Shown: positions 23,954 to 34,747, counted from the stretch's first letter. The stretch: 64,000 nucleotides of DNA from Ruminococcus flavefaciens (GCA_902760805.1 CACWHY010000010.1:1-64000), one strand, 5' to 3'. Made by a program: numbers and translations. Notes: generated from the sequence alone by a model not told the origin.

Positions 23954-26900
23954 TACTCATCGTCTCCCAGTCCAAAGAACAGATCCCAGAGGTATGCGAA
24001 CAGCGGGAATTCTGCTATATAGTCATAGTGATAAGTACCCGGCTCATATACTCTCTGTCCGTAGAAGAACTTCCAGCATCCGTCCATACTGAATATCCTG
24101 CTGCCGGTCGCAGGGTGCGGCCATGACAGACTGCTGTATGATGCGTATCCGTCTGAGCCATAGTAGCTATAGGGAGTATTGGGATTTCCATTTACATTAT
24201 TATGCCAGAAATAGATCGGGTCATTTGTCTTAGACCAACGGTCCCATTTGAACGTTCTGATGAAGTTCCAAAGGCTCTGTTTACCGGTCATTACCCAGTC
24301 TCCGTCCCTTACTCCGGGACGACCCCAGCGGCTGATAGGCGTTCCGCCTTCGTTAGCCATAGTGGTCAGCTTCTTGATACCGAAGATACTCATTATAGCC
24401 AGCACAACATAGCCAGCGCCCTCCCAAGGCTCGTCATTTGCAAATGACTCTATCGCCTTTGTGATAGAAGTTACGAGGCCGAAGGCAGCTATAATGATAG
24501 CGATAGCTATACACTTTGCAACAAGCAATGCAAATATCGCTCCAAAGAATGCACCCTTGAGCATTGCCCAGAATACTCCCTTCAGCGGATGATAGCCCTC
24601 CTCAGGGTGGTCGAAATACCGGAGTATATTCATTCCGATAGTGATCGCAGCGCTGGATATCGCGCCAACGATCGCACCGGCTACAACTGCCTCACAGAGA
24701 GTGAAGTGACCGGATGGGTCGATGTTCATGATCGGGTTTGCACTTGCGTAGAGATACTTGTTAAGGCTGATCGGGTCGAAGGGGTTGCCCTGGTAGGTAT
24801 CCATTGAGGTGAAGGTGCCTGTTGCAGGATCCATGTACCTTGCACGAAGGTAATAGTAGCCTGTAGTCTCATCGTGCTGCTCGCCGCAGTAGAGATAGGT
24901 GTTGGGAGTCTCTCCCTCACTTGAGGCGATCTGTCCCCATGGGTCGTAATTGTACCAGTCGGTCACGGTGCCCTCACTGTCTGTGAGCTGTCTTACTGAG
25001 CCGTGTCCGTCTGTCATGAAGTAGGAGGTGTTCTGGTCTCTTTCCTGAGAAATGAGCTGTGAGCCTCTTGTGTAGAAGCACCTCTCATTTCCGCTGGCGT
25101 CCAGCTCCTCCAGTACCTGAGTGTAGTCTCCCAGAATGGTCTCGTTAAGGTAGTAGACCTTATTTCCGTCAGTTGTGCGGCTGATACGGTTGCCGTTGTA
25201 GTCGTACTGGTACTCCTCGGTGACAACGATGCCGTTTTCGGTAACTGCTGCGCTCACAAGGCGGTTATCCCCGTCGTAAACGTAGTTTGCAGACTTGCCG
25301 CCGCCCTCCATGGAGATGCGGTTTCCTGACTGGTCATAGGTGTACAGGATGTCGCCCTCAGTGATAAGCTGTCCGGCCTGGTTGTAGGTGTATTCTGTGA
25401 ACTCGCCGTCAACTGTCTTGCTGATGAGGTTGCTTGCTCCGTCGTACTCATACTCAGTGAGAGAAGTCTCGCCGTTTTCTGTTACGGACTCGCTGGTAAG
25501 GCGGAAGAGCTCATCGTAGGTGTAGCTGATAGTTCTTTCAAGCTCCTGTACCTCCAGCTTTTCGCCGGCTGCACCAAGAGTATAGCTGTACTGAGCGATG
25601 ACCTCTCCTGCGCTGTTTGAAACGATCTCCTCCACAAGTCTGCTGAGAGCATCGCAGGTATACTCAGCTGTAACGCCGTTGGGATACTCGACCTTTGTCA
25701 GGAATCCGTTTCCGTTGTAGGTGTAGTTGGTAACGCCGCCGCTGCGGTCTGTAACAGAAACAAGTCTGTCAAGCTCATCGTAGGCGTAAAGTGTGCTTCC
25801 GCCGGGTGCAGATACCTTGATGACCCTTCCGGCGCTGTCGTAGGTGTAGTCCACAGTTCCGGTCGCGGAATTGGAAACCGATGTGATCTGGCCGTTTTCG
25901 TCATAGTTGTACCTGACCACACAGGAGTTGTCAGCAACTGAAAGGAGCGCTCCATCATAGTTGTAGCTGAAGCTGGTGTTGCCGTCATCGTTTCTCTTAT
26001 AGATCACTCTGCCTGCCTTGTCGTAGGAGTAGCTGATCTGCTTTCCGCCAAAGTCGGTGGCAGAGGTCACGTTGCCGTCTGCGTCATAGGTGAAGGTCAT
26101 GGACTGACCCAGAGCATTGGTCACTGATACAGGACGAAGTGAGCTGTCATAAGCGTATTCGGTAACGTTTCCGTTTGCGTCAGTAACAGCTGTGAGCTCG
26201 CCCATAGTGCCGTAGCTGTAGCTTGTAACTCCGCCGCAGGCATCGGTAACGCTGGTAAGTCTGTCGGAATTGTCGTAGGTGTAATAGGTGGTATTACCGT
26301 ACTGATCGGTGCTGCTGACCATTCTTCCACGAACATCGTACTCTGTGCTGATGGAAGAGCCGTCAGGGAAGATCGTAGATGTGCGGTTTCCGCCGGCATC
26401 GTAGGTGTAGCCAAATACGTTGCCCTCAGCATCGGTCATAGCTGTGATCTCAGAAGCATCGTTGTAGGTGTAGTAGAAGGTGTTTCCGAGAGCGTCTGTC
26501 ACTGATGTGTTGCGGTTGAGCTCGTCGTAGGTGTAAGTGGTGACTCCGCCGTTGATACCTGTCTTTGAGATCAGACGGTAGCCGTTGTCGTAGGTGAAGG
26601 TCTCCTCAGCGCCGCCGGGATAGATCTTCTTAGTCATGTTTCCGACTGCGTCGTACTCCATGGTGACAGTTCTTCCGGAGCGGTCTGTTGCAGAGGTGTT
26701 GTAGTTCTCATTGTCGTAGGTGAAGCTCTCTGATGTTCCGTCAGGATAGCTTACCTTGGTCATGTTTCCACGGTTGTCATAGGTGTAGTTGATCTGATCT
26801 CCATTAGGACCAGTCTCACGGATCACCTTTCCGAATGAGTTGTACTCCTTGGTAGAAATGCTTCCGTCGCTGCCAATCACCTTTACAATCTGATCGTAGT

Positions 26901-29900
26901 CGTCATAGGAGTAGGTCTCTGTCAGCTCCTCGCCTGAGGTGGTGCTGTAAGTCTTAGTGAGGCATCTGCCCTTGTCATCGTAGGTCATTTTGGTAACTGC
27001 GCCTGATCCGTCGATGATAGAAACAGGGTTGCCGCTTCCGTCATAGGTGATGTTGATCACCTCTCCGATGCTGTCTGACATGGAGGTCAGCTTGCTTCCG
27101 GAGTAGGTCATGTTGGAGGTGTTGCCCATGATGTCGGTCATGGAGGTGATGTTGCCCTTGTCGTCATACTCGTTGGTAAGAGCAGTCATTCCCATGAACT
27201 CAACACTTGTTACCTCTCCCTTTGAGTTATAGGTATTTGCGGTAACAACGCCTGCTGCGTTCTTTGCAGTGAGGACGTTTCCGTTTTCGTCATAGGTGAA
27301 CTCCTGAGTATTGCCCAGAGCGTCAGTAACTGTGAGCACATTGCCGTTTTCGTCATAGGAACGCTTCTCGGTGTTGCCCATGGGATCGGTCACAGAAACG
27401 ATATTTCCGGCGTTATCGTAGATATAGCGTGTAACTCCGCCGTTTCTGTCGGTGACGATCTCCTCTCTGCCGTCGATGTCATGCTCATAGGTAACAGCAT
27501 TTCCGTCGGCGTCGATGCTCTTGGAGAGCCTGCCCTCGTCGTCGTACTCGTTGCGGACAGCCTTTACTCCTCTGGGATCGGTGATCTCGGTGAGGTAGTG
27601 GTTCATGTAGCCGAAGGTGGTATCCTCGCCGCCTACGTCAGTTACCTTCACAAGATCTCCGGCTGCGCTGTACTCATAGGAAACGCTCCTGCCGTTGTTG
27701 TCGGAAACGCTTGTGATCCTGCCTGCGCTGTCGTGGGTGAAGCTGAATGAGCTTCCGCTGTCTGACTTGATGCCGTTTTTGCCGAATGTGATGTTCTCGC
27801 CGGAGGGAGTTTTTATGCTCCTCAGGCCGTCCTTAGCGCCGATAACGTACTCTGTGCCGTCCTTTGCGGTGTATCTGAACACCTGAGGATCGTATTCCTG
27901 GAAGTCCTCAGTTACCAGCTGGCCTGAATTGTAGACCAGGTAGTTTGAGTGCATATCCACAGGGGTGAGAGTTGCTCCGGAGCCTGTTGTTGAAACGTAG
28001 TTTGCTGAGATCTCCAGCTGGAGCGGGAAGAAGGGCTGTGATGCCGGAGAGAGGATCATTGCGAACTCATCCGAAATGCCGTTGCCCAGATCCACGAAGA
28101 TCTTGTGAGGACGTGCCTCTGAGAGCGAATAGGTGGTGATGAAGGAGCCGCTCGACGTCTGCTGCCAATCCTCGCTCTGGTTGCCGCTGATACGCAGCTT
28201 TACACTGCTGTAGGAGAGCTCCCAGCCGCAGCCGAAGCTGCCGGAGCGGTCCTTTCTGCGGCTGTCGTAGGTGCGCTTTACTGAAACAGGGATACCGCCT
28301 GCGTCGATCTCCATATCGTTGAAGGTGATGGTGAAGTTGCCCACCTTCATGCCGCCGGTAACGCTTACGGTAACAGTGTCCTGAGCGCTGCCGTTGTCTC
28401 CCCAAACAGTAAGGCGGATGTCATAGATGCCGTTGTAGAGGATCGTGGGGTCGAAGTCAGCTGTGAGTTCGGTCTCGCTGGCGATAGAGCCTGAGCCGAA
28501 AACAGTGAAGCTGTCCTCGCCCATGGGTGAATACTCGAACTTGTACTTGCTGAAGCCATACTGAGTCACCTCAGCGGTAACAGTGGTCTTCTCGGTGACC
28601 TCCTCTGAGCCGTCAGGTGAAAGGATCTTGCACTGATACTGCTCGTCAGCCTCAGTCAGGCCGTGGTCGATAACAGTATCTGCTGTCTTTGTCAGAGTGT
28701 TTCCGTCAGAGTCCTTGACTGTCACGATAACTGTATAGCTTCCCTCATCGTAGAGAGAGGTGTCAACGTCAGCCTGGATCTTGCCGGAGCTATCTATAGT
28801 TCCGCTGGAGACTGGGATCATATCGCCGCTGCTCTTTCCGATAGTCACGGAGAACTCTCTTCCGGCAATGGAAGGATCTGCCTGAGCCTCGATATGGAGC
28901 TGGCCGTCCGCAGAAGTTCCGGAAGCAGGTCTCTCGATAACGATGAGGTCGCTTCCAAGCTGCTGCTCGTTGGCAGGAACTGTATTGCTTACTGTATAGC
29001 CTGTAGTAACATAGGAGATATTTCCGCCGTTGTCGGTAACTGTGAGCTTGACCTCGTAATTGCCGTCAGGGATATTGGTGGTGTCCCAAACGCCAAGCTC
29101 AGTGTCTCTGCGCTCATTGAACGAGGAGGAAATGGGGGTGAAGCTGCTGCCGCCGGACTTGCGGTATTCCAGCTTGTAGCTGCGCATACCGGTCTCGTCA
29201 TAGGCGGAGCCCACAACTGATACCTTTCCGGAAACGGTCTGACCGTTCTCGGGAGAGGTGATCACAGCCTCGGGAGGTGTGCGGTCGGAGTTGTCCTCGA
29301 AGATGATCTCCTTGGACTGCTGTGAGGTGCCGCCGTTTGCATCGGTGGTCTCCACACGGATAGTAACTACGCCGGCCTCGCCCTCGCTGAAGCGGAACTC
29401 GCAGGGAGCGTCTGAGATGAGCTCGTCCCCCTTATAGACCTTAACGGAAACAAGTCCGTCGTCGTCGGAGGCAAGAGCTGTAACGTTCACGATCTGGCCG
29501 ATCTCAGCCTTCTCGGGATCTGCTGTGATAGTGATCTTTGCAGGATGATCCGTTCTCTCAGCAGGAGGCTCTGTAACGGGCTCAGTGCTCTGCTCAACGT
29601 CAGAGGTCTCGCCCTCCTCACCGGGCTGACCGGTGATCACTGTGAACTTGATGTAAGAGGAATTGCCTGCTTCGTCTGTAGCAGTCAGAAGGATGTCATA
29701 CTCAGTTCCGGCCTCGGGAAGAGTGAACTCAGCGATAGTGCCCTGGCTCACCTCATCGGAGGATCCTGCGATCTGAGTGTAGTCGTCACTGTCCTTGGGT
29801 GCGTAGGAAATGCTGTAGTCGCTGAACTGGCCGCCGTCAGCAACGCTTCCTGTGATCTTTACATCGTTCCCGTTTACAGAAACTCCGGTCTCCGGGTCGA

Positions 29901-32900
29901 TAGTGATCACCGGTGCGGAAGCGTCACGGGGAGGTCCAACGGTAATGGTCTTTGTGGCTGTAGCAGTGTTTCCGCCGATGTCGCTGCACTCCAAAACGAT
30001 CTGGAGCTCGCCGGCTGACTTGCAGTCGTAGAGCACGCTTCCGGCGTAAGCGCTGACAACGCTGCCGTTTACCGTAGTCTTTACATAGGAGATCGCGGTG
30101 TCGTCCTTTGCATCGGAGGAGATAAGGATCTGGTCACCAACGCAGGGCTCCTCGTCAGAAACTGTGAGGATAGCCTCAGGCGCCTGATCATCGGTGAAAA
30201 CTGTAGTGTCCTCGGTCTTCTCGGCTATGATCAGAGCAACTGCCGGGTCGCTCCACTGTCCCTGCTCGTCCAGCACCTGGTACTTCTGGAGGAGCACATC
30301 TCCGGCGTTTATGATACCGGGAACTGTTCCCTCCTGCCAAGCGCTGTCGTCAACACGCTTCCACTGGAACTTCTCCTCGACGATGCCCTTGGAGTCATGG
30401 CTCTCGCAGTCAGGATCCATGCTGTCGAAGCTGAGTGAGCAGATGAACTTTCCTGTCTCCTCAGAGGAGCTCAGGTCATAGCTGATATTTGCCATAGGCT
30501 TGGAGTGTACCAGCAGATCCTCAGTCCAGTCAACGTGGTCTGCCCACTTCTTATATGAGTCAAGGGCAGGATTGCTTCCGGTAGGATCATCGCACAGGTC
30601 GAAGGCGATGCTGTACTTTCCGGTATGGTCAAACTGAGTGATAGGCTCGTTTGTGGTGAAGCTGCCTGTTGTGCCGGTGCTGTTCTCATAAACAGAGGCA
30701 TCAAGTTCATAGCTCCAAACCTGATCTCCCACAGGATCGTTCTCTCGGTCAGAGAAGCTGTTGCTGTAGACGATCTGGTCGGAGGTAGTGATCATATTGT
30801 CGGGGATGTCATAGCTCTCCTCAGCAAGACTGCTGTAGATCATGTTCCTCAGAACGCTCTTGTCCTTGAGAACATCGTACCAGTCAGCATACTGTCCGTC
30901 AGCAGATCTCAGGAGCAGGTCGTACTGCTGCTTTGAGGCTGCTGATCCAAGGCCGATGAGCTCAGCCTTATTGCTGATCAGTGAGCTTACCGCAGAGCCT
31001 GCTGAGCTGTTGTCACGAAGGTCGTAGACCTTCTCCTTGCTCAGATTGACTGCGAAGTGCTTAGCGCTGTCACGCCACTGGAACTTGTCCAGAGCGTCAC
31101 CCAGCTCGCTTCCCATAACAGTTGTCATGCGGATATTGCTGAAGGTGAAGTAGGACTGCTGTCCGCAGGAATGTGAAGCGTGGCAGATGATCGGACCGAA
31201 GCCGCTGCCGGTCTGGTCATCGGGGAGCACGAAGTTGTCGATAATGGGCTCGTCGTCGATATAAACTGAAACAAGTCTGCTGTCGGCAACGATCTTTACG
31301 CTGTAGTTGTCGTAAACGTCCTGAACGCCCACGCTTTTGAGGACAGTTCCAACGCTTGTAATGGAATAGCCGCTGCCGTTGCGGAAGCTCTCAGCATCTA
31401 CGTCCTTGAGCTGGACCAGCTGGAAGCCGCTCTGTGTAAGGAGCACGCAGTAGCCGCTCATCTTCTTGACGGTGGTCTTTTCGTCGCCCTCGCCGGTGGT
31501 CTCCTCCTTTATAGATGTGTTGAAGAGGAAGCCGCCGCCCTCCATGCTGTGCCAGTCAGTTCTGTCTCTTACCATGTCGAAGGAGAGGACTCTCTTAGCT
31601 CTTATGCCGTCATCAACGAAGAGCCAGTCACGGAGAGGAGCTGCACTGTAGCCCAGCATCTTGATGGAGTCGTCCTCATAGATGATGTGCTTATCCAGTG
31701 TGGGGAGGTAGTAGTCCTGATAGTTGTAATGGTCGTACTCGTCCCAAGCGAAGGTATCTCTTGCAGTAAGGGTCGAGGTGCTGACTGTGGCAACATTGAC
31801 GGAATAGCCGTCGTCCTCCAGCTCCTTGCTGATCTCGCTGATATTCTTGTTGAGAGTATTGATGTCGTCAAGATCGGCGTTGCCCACGGTAACTACCATG
31901 TCAACGTTCTTGGCCTTGCTGATGCCTGAGCTTGACTGAGGAGCGTCGTTGGAGACCTCAATGGTGTCCTTCACGTTCTCTCTGTCAGTTGTGCTGTCGT
32001 AGCGATAGGGCATATCCGGCAGGAGCTGCGGGATAGTGTCGCTGAACATCTCTGCGGCAGTCAGGCGGAAGCGGTACTTTCCGACTGAATTTGCGGTATA
32101 GGTGGTCTGTGTTTCGTTGCCGGTGCAGAAGACCTCCTCGTTATCGTCGGAGAAATCGCCGTTGTTGTTGCTGTCGAAGGTAACTGCCCAGACACGGCTT
32201 GCGATCTGGTCGCCGTCGGGAGAATAGGAGGCGTCCTTGAGAGTGATCTGAGCCTGACCGTTCTCGTCACGGCCGATCACCTCTGAGTCCTTGGTGAAGG
32301 CAGCCACAGGAGCGATGTCCTCCTCAACTGTGAGGAGCTGGGTGTACTCCACAGGAGCGCCCTTCTTGTCGTTGCCGGTGATCACCACCTGGTAGATACC
32401 GGGAGTTGTTATGATCAGCTCCTTGTGGAGAATGCCGGAGTGGTCCTCGTCGATGCGGATGCTTCCGGAGGATCCTGTGGTGGTGGGAGCAAAGCTCCAC
32501 TGGATAGAGTCAGTGTCAAGCTCAGGAAGGCCGTAGCTTTCCGAAATATCAAGCTCGATCTTTCTGTTCTGCTTGTGTACTGACTCAGCGCCGGCGATGA
32601 CTACCTGAGGATAGAGCTTTTCCAGGTCTTTTCCGGCCTTTGTCAGAGGATCCATCACCAGGTCAGTACCGTTGATCTGAACATTCTGAGCGATGATGCT
32701 TCCGTTTATGTGAAGGTGCTTGCAGTTGAGGATGATCTTTCCCTTAGGAGCGTAGAGGACGCCGTTGAAGGTGAGCTCTGCGCCGGAGAAAATGATGTCG
32801 CCGTTCTCAGAAGCAATGAAGAGCTCAGTATCATCACTGTTCTGAACAGCATCGTATCTTATGTCGCCGGAGGCCTTTATGTAGCCGCTTCCCGTGAAGG

Positions 32901-33339
32901 CAGTCCTGTCGATGTGAAGGCTCCCCTGAGCCGAGATAGAGCCTGAGGCGTCCAGCTCCGGAGCGTCGATCAGAGCATCTCCCGGATAAGCGGTCTTGTA
33001 GTCAACTCTTGTGTTGAGGCGGTCGATGTAGTCGGGCATAACGGTGCGGCTGTCCCTCTCAGTGAGAGCGACCACCTGTCCGCTGATCCTGCCTGCGTTG
33101 AGAGAATTGTTGATATAGCAGGTCTCTTCGCCCAGATAGCTCAGCGAGTCACCTGTGAACACGTTTCCGTTGATAACTGCCTTGTGGGTGTTTACGGTGA
33201 TGTCATCGTCGGAGTAGATAACGAAGTCTGTACCGGTCTCCACAGCAAAAACAGACTGAGGAAGTGCCGCTGTGCAATACTGTGCAACTGCGGCAGCTGA
33301 GATCATAGCAGAGAGCACTCTGCGGAGCTTCTTACCCAT
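23953..33339 (-). CDS. Secreted giant RHS/YD-repeat protein, candidate polymorphic toxin
   Basis: The protein has about 3,128 residues. ATG 33339 is preferred to ATG 33348 because AGGAGG abuts the latter directly. A signal peptide (GKKLRRVLSAMISAAAVAQYC) leads to a beta-rich N-terminal region (about 40-240), PKD/Ig-like domains (about 340-1650) and a DUF6531-like start of the RHS shell (VSVKRTYDSRRKDRSGSFGCGWELSY, about 1685-1710). Several dozen YD repeats of the type YTYDELNRNTSVTDALGN follow (about 1850-2815), then the RHS core (YYLRARYMDPATGTFTS...NPIMNIDPSGH, about 2820-2875). The last 255 residues diverge: a long hydrophobic segment, then SRWGRPGVRDGDWVMTGK and an aromatic tail ending FFGLGDDE. 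RHS shells encapsulate and deliver C-terminal toxins; the tip here has no known catalytic motif I can name. The operon adds an SPKTG-tailed protein before and a membrane protein after. Confidence 0.9.
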   Translation of the reverse strand: MGKKLRRVLSAMISAAAVAQYCTAALPQSVFAVETGTDFVIYSDDDITVNTHKAVINGNVFTGDSLSYLGEETCYINNSLNAGRISGQVVALTERDSRTVMPDYIDRLNTRVDYKTAYPGDALIDAPELDASGSISAQGSLHIDRTAFTGSGYIKASGDIRYDAVQNSDDTELFIASENGDIIFSGAELTFNGVLYAPKGKIILNCKHLHINGSIIAQNVQINGTDLVMDPLTKAGKDLEKLYPQVVIAGAESVHKQNRKIELDISESYGLPELDTDSIQWSFAPTTTGSSGSIRIDEDHSGILHKELIITTPGIYQVVITGNDKKGAPVEYTQLLTVEEDIAPVAAFTKDSEVIGRDENGQAQITLKDASYSPDGDQIASRVWAVTFDSNNNGDFSDDNEEVFCTGNETQTTYTANSVGKYRFRLTAAEMFSDTIPQLLPDMPYRYDSTTDRENVKDTIEVSNDAPQSSSGISKAKNVDMVVTVGNADLDDINTLNKNISEISKELEDDGYSVNVATVSTSTLTARDTFAWDEYDHYNYQDYYLPTLDKHIIYEDDSIKMLGYSAAPLRDWLFVDDGIRAKRVLSFDMVRDRTDWHSMEGGGFLFNTSIKEETTGEGDEKTTVKKMSGYCVLLTQSGFQLVQLKDVDAESFRNGSGYSITSVGTVLKSVGVQDVYDNYSVKIVADSRLVSVYIDDEPIIDNFVLPDDQTGSGFGPIICHASHSCGQQSYFTFSNIRMTTVMGSELGDALDKFQWRDSAKHFAVNLSKEKVYDLRDNSSAGSAVSSLISNKAELIGLGSAASKQQYDLLLRSADGQYADWYDVLKDKSVLRNMIYSSLAEESYDIPDNMITTSDQIVYSNSFSDRENDPVGDQVWSYELDASVYENSTGTTGSFTTNEPITQFDHTGKYSIAFDLCDDPTGSNPALDSYKKWADHVDWTEDLLVHSKPMANISYDLSSSEETGKFICSLSFDSMDPDCESHDSKGIVEEKFQWKRVDDSAWQEGTVPGIINAGDVLLQKYQVLDEQGQWSDPAVALIIAEKTEDTTVFTDDQAPEAILTVSDEEPCVGDQILISSDAKDDTAISYVKTTVNGSVVSAYAGSVLYDCKSAGELQIVLECSDIGGNTATATKTITVGPPRDASAPVITIDPETGVSVNGNDVKITGSVADGGQFSDYSISYAPKDSDDYTQIAGSSDEVSQGTIAEFTLPEAGTEYDILLTATDEAGNSSYIKFTVITGQPGEEGETSDVEQSTEPVTEPPAERTDHPAKITITADPEKAEIGQIVNVTALASDDDGLVSVKVYKGDELISDAPCEFRFSEGEAGVVTIRVETTDANGGTSQQSKEIIFEDNSDRTPPEAVITSPENGQTVSGKVSVVGSAYDETGMRSYKLEYRKSGGSSFTPISSSFNERRDTELGVWDTTNIPDGNYEVKLTVTDNGGNISYVTTGYTVSNTVPANEQQLGSDLIVIERPASGTSADGQLHIEAQADPSIAGREFSVTIGKSSGDMIPVSSGTIDSSGKIQADVDTSLYDEGSYTVIVTVKDSDGNTLTKTADTVIDHGLTEADEQYQCKILSPDGSEEVTEKTTVTAEVTQYGFSKYKFEYSPMGEDSFTVFGSGSIASETELTADFDPTILYNGIYDIRLTVWGDNGSAQDTVTVSVTGGMKVGNFTITFNDMEIDAGGIPVSVKRTYDSRRKDRSGSFGCGWELSYSSVKLRISGNQSEDWQQTSSGSFITTYSLSEARPHKIFVDLGNGISDEFAMILSPASQPFFPLQLEISANYVSTTGSGATLTPVDMHSNYLVYNSGQLVTEDFQEYDPQVFRYTAKDGTEYVIGAKDGLRSIKTPSGENITFGKNGIKSDSGSSFSFTHDSAGRITSVSDNNGRSVSYEYSAAGDLVKVTDVGGEDTTFGYMNHYLTEITDPRGVKAVRNEYDDEGRLSKSIDADGNAVTYEHDIDGREEIVTDRNGGVTRYIYDNAGNIVSVTDPMGNTEKRSYDENGNVLTVTDALGNTQEFTYDENGNVLTAKNAAGVVTANTYNSKGEVTSVEFMGMTALTNEYDDKGNITSMTDIMGNTSNMTYSGSKLTSMSDSIGEVINITYDGSGNPVSIIDGSGAVTKMTYDDKGRCLTKTYSTTSGEELTETYSYDDYDQIVKVIGSDGSISTKEYNSFGKVIRETGPNGDQINYTYDNRGNMTKVSYPDGTSESFTYDNENYNTSATDRSGRTVTMEYDAVGNMTKKIYPGGAEETFTYDNGYRLISKTGINGGVTTYTYDELNRNTSVTDALGNTFYYTYNDASEITAMTDAEGNVFGYTYDAGGNRTSTIFPDGSSISTEYDVRGRMVSSTDQYGNTTYYTYDNSDRLTSVTDACGGVTSYSYGTMGELTAVTDANGNVTEYAYDSSLRPVSVTNALGQSMTFTYDADGNVTSATDFGGKQISYSYDKAGRVIYKRNDDGNTSFSYNYDGALLSVADNSCVVRYNYDENGQITSVSNSATGTVDYTYDSAGRVIKVSAPGGSTLYAYDELDRLVSVTDRSGGVTNYTYNGNGFLTKVEYPNGVTAEYTCDALSRLVEEIVSNSAGEVIAQYSYTLGAAGEKLEVQELERTISYTYDELFRLTSESVTENGETSLTEYEYDGASNLISKTVDGEFTEYTYNQAGQLITEGDILYTYDQSGNRISMEGGGKSANYVYDGDNRLVSAAVTENGIVVTEEYQYDYNGNRISRTTDGNKVYYLNETILGDYTQVLEELDASGNERCFYTRGSQLISQERDQNTSYFMTDGHGSVRQLTDSEGTVTDWYNYDPWGQIASSEGETPNTYLYCGEQHDETTGYYYLRARYMDPATGTFTSMDTYQGNPFDPISLNKYLYASANPIMNIDPSGHFTLCEAVVAGAIVGAISSAAITIGMNILRYFDHPEEGYHPLKGVFWAMLKGAFFGAIFALLVAKCIAIAIIIAAFGLVTSITKAIESFANDEPWEGAGYVVLAIMSIFGIKKLTTMANEGGTPISRWGRPGVRDGDWVMTGKQSLWNFIRTFKWDRWSKTNDPIYFWHNNVNGNPNTPYSYYGSDGYASYSSLSWPHPATGSRIFSMDGCWKFFYGQRVYEPGTYHYDYIAEFPLFAYLWDLFFGLGDDE

Positions 33340-34360
33340 TGTTCTCATCCTCCTTTCTTCTGAGGAGCAGGCAGCATGCCGCAGAAGCAGCTGAGACTCC
33401 CAGCAGTGACCAGCCCACAGCAGGCAGAGTTCTTCCTGTCTTAGGAGATGAGACCTTGGCTGTGTTGGTGGTGGTGGTCTTCTTGTCTGAGTCCTTATCG
33501 TCAGACTTAGGCTTTACCTCGGCAGTATTTCTAACGCCGTAATATGTAACGAACTCCTTGCCCTCCATATCAGCAGCAGGCTGCCAAAGAACAGCCGCAG
33601 CCGAGTCGGAAAGAGCTCTTGTGATGTCGGGAGAGTAGCCCCACTTATTGTTGTAAAGGCTGGTCCAGTCCGCAAAGATCAGCTGATCGGGAGCCGGATC
33701 TGCACCGGAGGTCTTTCCGTAGCCGGCAGCCTCCTCGCCGGATACCAGCTGAGCCTTCCAGTCAGCAGGTATATCCTGGCCGTTGAAAACAGCCTCGTTG
33801 TCAACAGCTGTTCCCGCAACGGAGATCCTGAGGGCGTCATCACGCTCGATCTGAGGATCCACCATGATCCTTGCGCCGATGTAGTCGTCGGGAGCCGCCT
33901 CCTTGACCTTGTAGGAGATCCTCAGCATATCCTCACAGCCGGGAGTGTAGCCCTCTGCAAAGCCAAGACGCTGCTCGATCACAACGTCGCCGAAGCGCTG
34001 GCTGGAAACGTGGCACTTGCCCTCCTCGTCATAAGCAGGAGCGTCCACGTCCTCACCAAGGCCGTAGATGTATGGGGATCCGTTGATGTTGATAGTTGTG
34101 TATGCTGAACAGTAGTTTGAGTAGGTCAGGTTTTTCTCGTCGTCCCGTGTAACTGCGGTACGTCCGCCGGTGGTATCAAGGTGGTATTGCAGATACTCGC
34201 CGGAGCTCTTTTCCTGCTCAACAGTCAGGCGCAGATAGCCGTTTTCCAGAGAAACGCCGTCTGCGGAAACAGCATTCCCCGCAGCAAAAGCAGTGATACT
34301 GCCTGCCAGGGACATTGCTGAGACCACCCCGGAGATAAGCGCCGCTTTGGTCCTTTTCAT
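33332..34360 (-). CDS. Secreted cell-surface protein with SPKTG tail, upstream of RHS gene
   Basis: The 342-residue protein has a signal peptide (MKRTKAALISGVVSAMSLAGSITAFA), a beta-rich body of about 250 residues that I do not recognise, a charged Lys/Asp/Thr linker (KPKSDDKDSDKKTTTTN) and a C-terminal SPKTG, hydrophobic helix and basic tail (CCLLLRRKEDENNG). SPKTG plus membrane helix plus basic tail is the layout of a sortase substrate with a non-canonical LPXTG-like motif. Its stop overlaps the RHS start by 8 bp, so the two are made together. A role in anchoring or presenting the RHS protein at the wall is a reasonable inference. Confidence 0.75.
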   Translation of the reverse strand: MKRTKAALISGVVSAMSLAGSITAFAAGNAVSADGVSLENGYLRLTVEQEKSSGEYLQYHLDTTGGRTAVTRDDEKNLTYSNYCSAYTTININGSPYIYGLGEDVDAPAYDEEGKCHVSSQRFGDVVIEQRLGFAEGYTPGCEDMLRISYKVKEAAPDDYIGARIMVDPQIERDDALRISVAGTAVDNEAVFNGQDIPADWKAQLVSGEEAAGYGKTSGADPAPDQLIFADWTSLYNNKWGYSPDITRALSDSAAAVLWQPAADMEGKEFVTYYGVRNTAEVKPKSDDKDSDKKTTTTNTAKVSSPKTGRTLPAVGWSLLGVSAASAACCLLLRRKEDENNG

Positions 34361-34444
34361 ATCTTTATTCCTTCCTTATATCAATTTTTGGCTGTAACTC
34401 GGTAAAAGATCCAGCCTTGCAGCCGTCAGACTGCTTCATAATAA

Positions 34445-34473
34445 AGGATAACATAGTTACCGAAGCAAGTCAA
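34445..34473 (-). promoter_or_regulatory. Putative promoter of the RHS operon
   Basis: On the minus strand TTGACT (34473-34468), a 17-base spacer and TATCCT (34450-34445) lie about 85 bases before ATG 34360. The -10 is imperfect. Confidence 0.55.
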
Positions 34474-34747
34474 TTGATGAAACAGCTAACATTAAATATT
34501 GTAAATAACTCATTTTTGTTATATCTTACCATAATATTACGCTCTGTATAGCAAGATTTGGCAAACCGCTATTTTTCCGCAAAAATCGCCCATTCCAGCT
34601 CTGCCGGTGAAGCTCCCTCAGCGGCAAAAATGCTCCATTCAGACAAAGTTACCAGTTTTATCTTCACCGCTGTCAGACCAAACAGCAATATTGACATAAT
34701 GTTTCCAAACTGTAATAAAAAAAGCCGAAAAATCGCAATTTTTGCTA

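Noticed and set aside
24900-27800. Repeated DNA units that could be taken for a CRISPR or satellite array
   Set aside because: They encode YD repeats of the RHS protein, vary in sequence and spacing and stay in frame.
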